DNA of 64,000 nt from Rhodothermales bacterium (lineage in GTDB: Bacteria; Bacteroidota; Rhodothermia; Rhodothermales; JAHQVL01). The position numbers and the translations under genes were made by a program. The stretch spans positions 1-64,000 of the forward strand of contig JAWKNW010000025.1 of NCBI GenBank assembly GCA_041391505.1. Reading direction: 5' to 3'. The notes beneath the pieces were generated by a model, which saw only the letters and a program-made list of their open reading frames with translations, made no database searches and had not been told where the DNA came from. This document shows positions 59,801 through 64,000 of the stretch, piece by piece; position 1 is the stretch's first letter; every line of letters starts with the position of its first letter.

Positions 59801-61129
59801 ATGCTCAACAGGTTTGCCATGTTCCACGTTTCCGCTTTTCACCGGCGCATGCGCCGGGCCGGCCTCGGTCTGCTGCTGCTCGGCCTCGCGGGGCCGGTTC
59901 GCGCACAGTCCATGCCCGCGATCGACGCGGCGGTCGAACGCCACACGCCGCAGATCGTCGCGCTCCGCCACCGCATCCACCAGAACCCCGAGTTGTCGAA
60001 CCGCGAGCACGATACGGCCGCGCTGGTGGCCGAACACCTCCGCGCGCTCGGTTTCGACGAGGTGCGGACGGGCGTGGCCTACACGGGCGTCGTGGGCGTG
60101 CTCCGCGGCGGCCGGCCCGGCCCGGTCGTCGGCGTCCGGGCCGACATGGATGCGCTGCCGGTGACCGAGGCGACGGGGCTGCCCTTCGCTTCGACGAAAC
60201 GCGCCGTTTATGGCGGGCAGGACGTGGGGGTGATGCATGCGTGCGGGCACGACATCCACACGAGCGTGGGGATGGGCGTGGCGAGCGTGCTGGCGGACAT
60301 GAAGGCGTCGCTTCCCGGTACGGTCGTGTTTCTGTTTCAGCCGGCGGAAGAGGGTCCACCCGAGGGCGAAGAGGGCGGCGCGCCGCTGATGATCAAGGAG
60401 GGCGCGACGGCCGATCCGCGTCCCGAGGCGGTTTTCGCGCTGCATGCCTTGCCGTCGCTCGAGGTGGGCCAGGTCGGCTTCACGTTCGGCCCCGCGATGG
60501 CGGCGGCGGACCAGTGGTCGGCGCGCATCATCGGCCGCCAGGCGCACGCCGCGCAGCCGCAGGAGTCGGTGGACCCGATCGTCACTGCGGCCCAGGTGGT
60601 GCTGGGGCTGCAGACGATCCGCTCGCGCAACCTGTCCGGCCTGGACGATGGAGTGATCACGGCCGGCATCATCCGGGGCGGGGAGCGCAGCAACATCATC
60701 CCGTCCGAAGTATACCTCGAAGGCACCGTGCGAACCTTCGATCCGAAGGTGCAAGACCTCATCGAGCGCCGGATGCGCGAGGTGATCGAACACACTACGG
60801 CGGCCGCCGGCGGGACCTACGAATTTATCTACGATCGCGGGCTGCCCGTCACGGTCAACGACCCGCAACTGGGCGAGCAGATGCTGCCTGCGCTGAAACG
60901 CGCCGTCGGCGACGAAAACGTCCAGATCCTTCTGCCAAGCAGCGGCGCCGAGGATTTCTCCTATTTCGCGCAGCAGGCGCCCGGCTTTTTCTTCCGGCTC
61001 GGCACCACCCGGCCCGGCACGACCTCGGGTGGATTGCACACGCCCACCATGACGGCGGACGATGGCGCCATCCCCGTGGGCATCCGCGCGATGACGACGC
61101 TGGTGCTGGATTATTTGCAGGGCCGGTGA
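59801..61129 (+). CDS. M20 family amidohydrolase/peptidase, exported, 442 aa
   Basis: These enzymes cleave amide bonds with two zinc ions, as in IAA-amino-acid hydrolase and N-acyl-L-amino-acid amidohydrolase. The leader (LGLLLLGLAGPVRAQ) directs it to the periplasm. Metal residues are Cys148 and His150 (HACGHDIHTSVG), Glu183/Glu184 (QPAEEGP), His215 (ALHALPS) and the last His in GGLHTPTM. The dimerisation domain (SARIIGRQAHAAQPQESVDP) is typical. Length is normal. A second ATG at codon 7 (59819) is possible. The next gene, an amidohydrolase, follows after 78 bp, so the two may form an operon. Confidence 0.92.
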   Translation: MLNRFAMFHVSAFHRRMRRAGLGLLLLGLAGPVRAQSMPAIDAAVERHTPQIVALRHRIHQNPELSNREHDTAALVAEHLRALGFDEVRTGVAYTGVVGVLRGGRPGPVVGVRADMDALPVTEATGLPFASTKRAVYGGQDVGVMHACGHDIHTSVGMGVASVLADMKASLPGTVVFLFQPAEEGPPEGEEGGAPLMIKEGATADPRPEAVFALHALPSLEVGQVGFTFGPAMAAADQWSARIIGRQAHAAQPQESVDPIVTAAQVVLGLQTIRSRNLSGLDDGVITAGIIRGGERSNIIPSEVYLEGTVRTFDPKVQDLIERRMREVIEHTTAAAGGTYEFIYDRGLPVTVNDPQLGEQMLPALKRAVGDENVQILLPSSGAEDFSYFAQQAPGFFFRLGTTRPGTTSGGLHTPTMTADDGAIPVGIRAMTTLVLDYLQGR

Positions 61130-61207
61130 GGCAGACCGGTCTTGCCCGGTCTCGTCCGCTCGTGTAGTTTGCCCGCTCGTTGTCCGATCCCTGATTCCGG
61201 AATCCCC

Positions 61208-62467
61208 ATGTCCCGTTACCCGAATGTCGCGCTGTTCGTCCTGTCCCTCTGGCTCGTGTCCGCGAGCCAGGCCCAGCCGGTGGTGCTGAAAGCCGCGCGC
61301 CTGCTCGACGTCGAAACCGGCCGGCTCGTAGCGCCTGCCGCGCTGGTCGTCGAAGACGGGCGGATCGCTGCCGTAAACGCGGCGCGGATCCCTGCCGGCG
61401 CGGAGGTGATCGACCTCGGCGACATGACCCTGCTCCCGGGGCTGATGGATATGCACACCCACCTGACCTTCGCGCTGGAGGGCGACTGGGTGCACGACGG
61501 CGTCGTCAAGACGCCGGCGGACCTCGCGCTGATGGGGGCCTACAACGCCCGCAAGACGCTGATGGCCGGCATCACGACGGTGCGCGACGTCGGGTCCGTC
61601 GGCTTTGCAGACGTGTCGCTCGCCCGCGCCATCGACGCCGGCCAGGTCGACGGCCCAAGCATCTTCCCCGCCGGCCACTCGATCGGCATCACGGGCGGGC
61701 ACTGCGATGCCACCGGGTATGCGCCGGGGATTCTGGAAAGCGGACCGGAAGCCGGCATAGCCGACGGGCCCGACGAGGCGACGAAGGCGGTACGTTATCA
61801 GATCAAACACGGCGCGAAGGTCATCAAGATCTGCGCGACGGCCGGCGTGCTGAGTTTCGAGGGGCCCGTCGGGGCGCAGCAGTTGAGCGCGGAGGAGATG
61901 CGCGCGATCGTCGAGGAAGCCGGCCGGCACGGCCTCAAGGTGGCGGCGCACGCGCACGGATCGGATGGCATCCTGGCGGCGGTGCGCGCCGGCGTGGCAT
62001 CCATCGAACACGGCTCGATCCTCACCGACGAAATCATCGCCGAGATGAAGCAGCGCGGCACCTACCTGGTGCCCACCACCCATCTGGTCGATGCGATCGA
62101 CATGGAGATGCTGCCGCCGCCGATCCGCAGGAAGGCGGAAGAGGTGACCCCCCTGGCGGTGGCGAGCCTGAAAAAGGCCATCGCCGCCGGCGTGCCGATC
62201 GCGATGGGCACCGACGCCACCGTGATGCCGCACGGCGACAACATGCTGGAATTCGTCGCGATGGTCGATCGGGGGATGGCGCCGCTCGAAGCCATTCGTT
62301 CGGGGACGACGCACGCGGCCGACCTGCTCGGCGTGGCCGACCGGGGCCGGCTGGCCGAAGGCCTCCGCGCCGACATCATCGCCGTGCGCGGCAACCCCCT
62401 GGAGGATATCCGGGCCCTGGAGACCGTGCCGTTCGTGATGAAAGGCGGCGTGGTCTATAAAAAGTAA
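61208..62467 (+). CDS. Exported amidohydrolase, imidazolonepropionase/prolidase-like, 419 aa
   Basis: Metal-dependent hydrolase of the amidohydrolase superfamily. The first metal motif is LPGLMDMHTHLTFAL (His83, His85), the carboxylated Lys position is KVIKICATAGVL, later His residues are in KVAAHAHGSDGI and SIEHGSIL, and the final Asp is in AMGTDATVMPHG. The signal peptide ends at ASQAQ. Related proteins act as Xaa-Pro or Xaa-Arg dipeptidases in marine bacteria. So with the M20 protein it might finish peptide breakdown in the periplasm. The start at 61208 is set by the leader. Confidence 0.9.
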   Translation: MSRYPNVALFVLSLWLVSASQAQPVVLKAARLLDVETGRLVAPAALVVEDGRIAAVNAARIPAGAEVIDLGDMTLLPGLMDMHTHLTFALEGDWVHDGVVKTPADLALMGAYNARKTLMAGITTVRDVGSVGFADVSLARAIDAGQVDGPSIFPAGHSIGITGGHCDATGYAPGILESGPEAGIADGPDEATKAVRYQIKHGAKVIKICATAGVLSFEGPVGAQQLSAEEMRAIVEEAGRHGLKVAAHAHGSDGILAAVRAGVASIEHGSILTDEIIAEMKQRGTYLVPTTHLVDAIDMEMLPPPIRRKAEEVTPLAVASLKKAIAAGVPIAMGTDATVMPHGDNMLEFVAMVDRGMAPLEAIRSGTTHAADLLGVADRGRLAEGLRADIIAVRGNPLEDIRALETVPFVMKGGVVYKK

Positions 62468-62564
62468 CCGCCGCCGGCCGACACCTTCCGCGCGGCGCCG
62501 CGTAGGCAGCACGACGACGGCGCGCGCCGCCGTCATCCTGCGACTTGTTATTACCGCACTTCGA

Positions 62565-63986
62565 ATGCAGAAAGAACCCTGTGAGACGGCGGCGTTGCGC
62601 TACGCCTTCGACCGGTCGATTGACTACCTCGCCGGCCTCGACAGCGCCTCCGTAGGAACCACCGTTGCGGACGCCACGCTGCGCGAACGACTGGAACGGC
62701 CGCTTCCGGACGGCCCGATGGATCCCGTGGAGGTCGTGTCGGACCTCGTCGCCGGCGTCGAGGGCGGCCTCACCGCCAGCACGGGCGGCCGCTTTTTCGG
62801 CTGGGTGATCGGGGGCACGGTGCCGGCGGCGCTGGCGGCCGACTGGCTGACGTCCACCTGGGACCAGGTGCCCGGCGTTTACGCGGTGTCGCCCGCGGCG
62901 TCGATCGTGGAGGAGGTGTGCGGGGCGTGGCTGCTGGAGCTGCTCGGGCTGCCGGCGACGGCCAGCTACGCGCTGGTGACCGGCTGCCAGATGGCGCACG
63001 TGACATGCCTCGGCGCGGCCCGCAACGAGGTGCTGGCGCGGGCCGGGTGGGATGTGGAGGAACGCGGCCTGTTCGGCGCCCCGGCCATCCGCGTCGTCTC
63101 CGGCGCGCGGCGTCACGGCACCATCGAGCGGGCGCTGCGGATGCTCGGGATGGGGCGCGCCTGCCTCGTCGATATCCCGCTGGAGCCCGGCGCGCAGCTC
63201 ACCGCCGGCGCGCTCGACGCCGTCCTGGCCGAGGCGCCCGGTCAGCCGACCATCGTCCTGCTCCAGGCCGGCGACGTGAACACCGGGGGCTTCGATCCCT
63301 TCGCCGACGTGATTCCGGTGGCGCACCGGCACGGCGCGTGGGTTCATGTGGACGGCGCCTTCGGTCTGTGGGCCGCCGCCAGCCCCGCCTACCGGCACCT
63401 GACCCGCGGCGTCGAGCAGGCCGATTCGTGGGCCACCGATGGCCACAAATGGCTCAACGTGCCGTACGACAGCGGCTACGCTTTTGTCACAAACCGGGAG
63501 GCGCATCATCGGTCGCTTTCGCACCACGCCAGCTACTTGCACAAGTCCACCGAAATCCGGGATGCGGTGGACTGGACGCCGGAGCATTCGCGTCGCGCGC
63601 GCGGCTTCGCCACCTATGCGGCGATACGCAGTCTGGGTAGGAGCGGCGTCGCCAGGCTGGTGGACGATGGCTGCCGGCATGCGCGCGCCCTGGTCGACGC
63701 CGCCGGCCGGCTCCCCGGCGTGGAGGTCGTCCAGCGCCCGATCATCAACCAGGGCATCCTGCGTTTCCTGGACCCGGCCCCGGGCGCCACGGAGGCCGAC
63801 CACGACCGCCGCACCGACGCCATCATGGCGGCCGTGATGGCCACGGGCGAGGCGCTGTTTACCGGGACACTCTTGTACGGACGACGGTGCATGCGCGTGT
63901 CGGTAAGCAGCTGGAAGACCACCGATGAGGATGTCCGCCGTGCCGTGCAGGCCATCGCCACGTGCCTCCGCGCGGCCGACTCGTAA
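62565..63986 (+). CDS. PLP-dependent decarboxylase/aminotransferase-like protein, 473 aa
   Basis: A fold type I PLP enzyme of the group II decarboxylase family. The PLP-binding Lys is Lys295 in TDGHKWLNVPYDSG. HVDGAFGLWAAASPAYRHL gives the Asp contacting the pyridine nitrogen, and TASTGGRFFGWVIGG is the usual N-terminal block. Relatives include aromatic-L-amino-acid, glutamate and diaminobutyrate decarboxylases; the substrate cannot be fixed by eye. Length is standard and the end is complete. It stands alone 97 bp after the amidohydrolase gene. No further gene is seen before the end of the window. Confidence 0.9.
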   Translation: MQKEPCETAALRYAFDRSIDYLAGLDSASVGTTVADATLRERLERPLPDGPMDPVEVVSDLVAGVEGGLTASTGGRFFGWVIGGTVPAALAADWLTSTWDQVPGVYAVSPAASIVEEVCGAWLLELLGLPATASYALVTGCQMAHVTCLGAARNEVLARAGWDVEERGLFGAPAIRVVSGARRHGTIERALRMLGMGRACLVDIPLEPGAQLTAGALDAVLAEAPGQPTIVLLQAGDVNTGGFDPFADVIPVAHRHGAWVHVDGAFGLWAAASPAYRHLTRGVEQADSWATDGHKWLNVPYDSGYAFVTNREAHHRSLSHHASYLHKSTEIRDAVDWTPEHSRRARGFATYAAIRSLGRSGVARLVDDGCRHARALVDAAGRLPGVEVVQRPIINQGILRFLDPAPGATEADHDRRTDAIMAAVMATGEALFTGTLLYGRRCMRVSVSSWKTTDEDVRRAVQAIATCLRAADS

Positions 63987-64000
63987 GCATCCACCCATTC

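Noticed and set aside
59582..62536. A 984-codon open frame on the minus strand
   Set aside because: It lies opposite the M20 and amidohydrolase genes, whose catalytic motifs are complete. Long antisense frames are expected in GC-rich codon usage. The composition is Arg/His/Gly-rich and has no domain.

Overview
The window looks like a GC-rich chromosomal segment from a Rhodothermales/Rhodothermota-type bacterium (Bacteroidota superphylum), probably marine. Three things point that way: C-terminal type IX secretion (T9SS) sorting domains on secreted proteins (genes ending at 4651 and 9103, and the minus-strand gene 19201-21414), a DUF6090 protein opening with the typical Bacteroidota membrane-anchor block (32738), and a Bacteroidota-style promoter (TTG, about 20 bp, TAnnTTTG) before the ArsR gene at 22204. 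I saw no rRNA, tRNA, CRISPR array, phage genome or intact insertion sequence.

Layout. 1-9.1 kb: small secreted and membrane proteins, an alpha/beta hydrolase, a Nudix hydrolase, an iron-sulfur photolyase/cryptochrome (FeS-BCP family), a minus-strand heparinase-like lyase, and a frameshifted orphan T9SS domain. 9.2-12.1 kb: a YdeI-type protein, a hairpin-rich degenerate repeat array (10111-10610) and a DUF4386 membrane protein. 12.3-28.5 kb: carbohydrate-active genes (GH114-like, GH106-like, GH39-like, DUF5060 glycosidase with T9SS tail, DUF1080, beta-helix/PA14), interrupted by an ArsR-AHSA1-DoxX operon. 28.5-34.8 kb: a membrane-bound winged-helix regulator diverging from a multipass membrane protein, a diiron ferritin-like protein, GNAT, DUF6090, an NAD(P)-binding protein and an SRPBCC protein. 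35-40.9 kb: katG with a strong terminator, a cold-shock gene, a lone contractile tail sheath gene, a VOC gene with a duplicated tail, a structured inverted-repeat element, and an AbrB/Doc toxin-antitoxin pair whose toxin has an in-frame stop. 41-56.1 kb: a TlpA-like protein with calcium-type loops, two sulfatases (one with C-terminal HEAT-like repeats), two esterases, a sugar isomerase-like Tat protein, a diheme cytochrome c, a six-hairpin lipoprotein and SelO. 56.2-64 kb: RibD-like reductase, cupin, VOC, MBL-fold hydrolase, GlcG-like protein, M20 and imidazolonepropionase-type amidohydrolases and a PLP decarboxylase.

How it fits together. Many products carry signal peptides, lipoboxes or Tat signals, so much of the window serves the periplasm or cell surface. 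The glycosidases, the lyase-like protein, the esterases and the two sulfatases suggest growth on complex, possibly rhamnose-containing and sulfated, polysaccharides; this is inference, and no SusC/SusD pair is present. Operons are short and several convergent pairs are separated by fewer than 20 bp. A second theme is gene decay: a GNAT tail, a frameshifted T9SS tail, a truncated DUF1801 gene, an internally deleted alkD-like gene, a chimeric VOC tail and a toxin with a nonsense codon all lie in the first 41 kb, several of them beside inverted-repeat elements. The most unusual items are the orphan tail sheath, a weakly Pvc16/DUF4255-like protein 16 kb away, and the repeat families.
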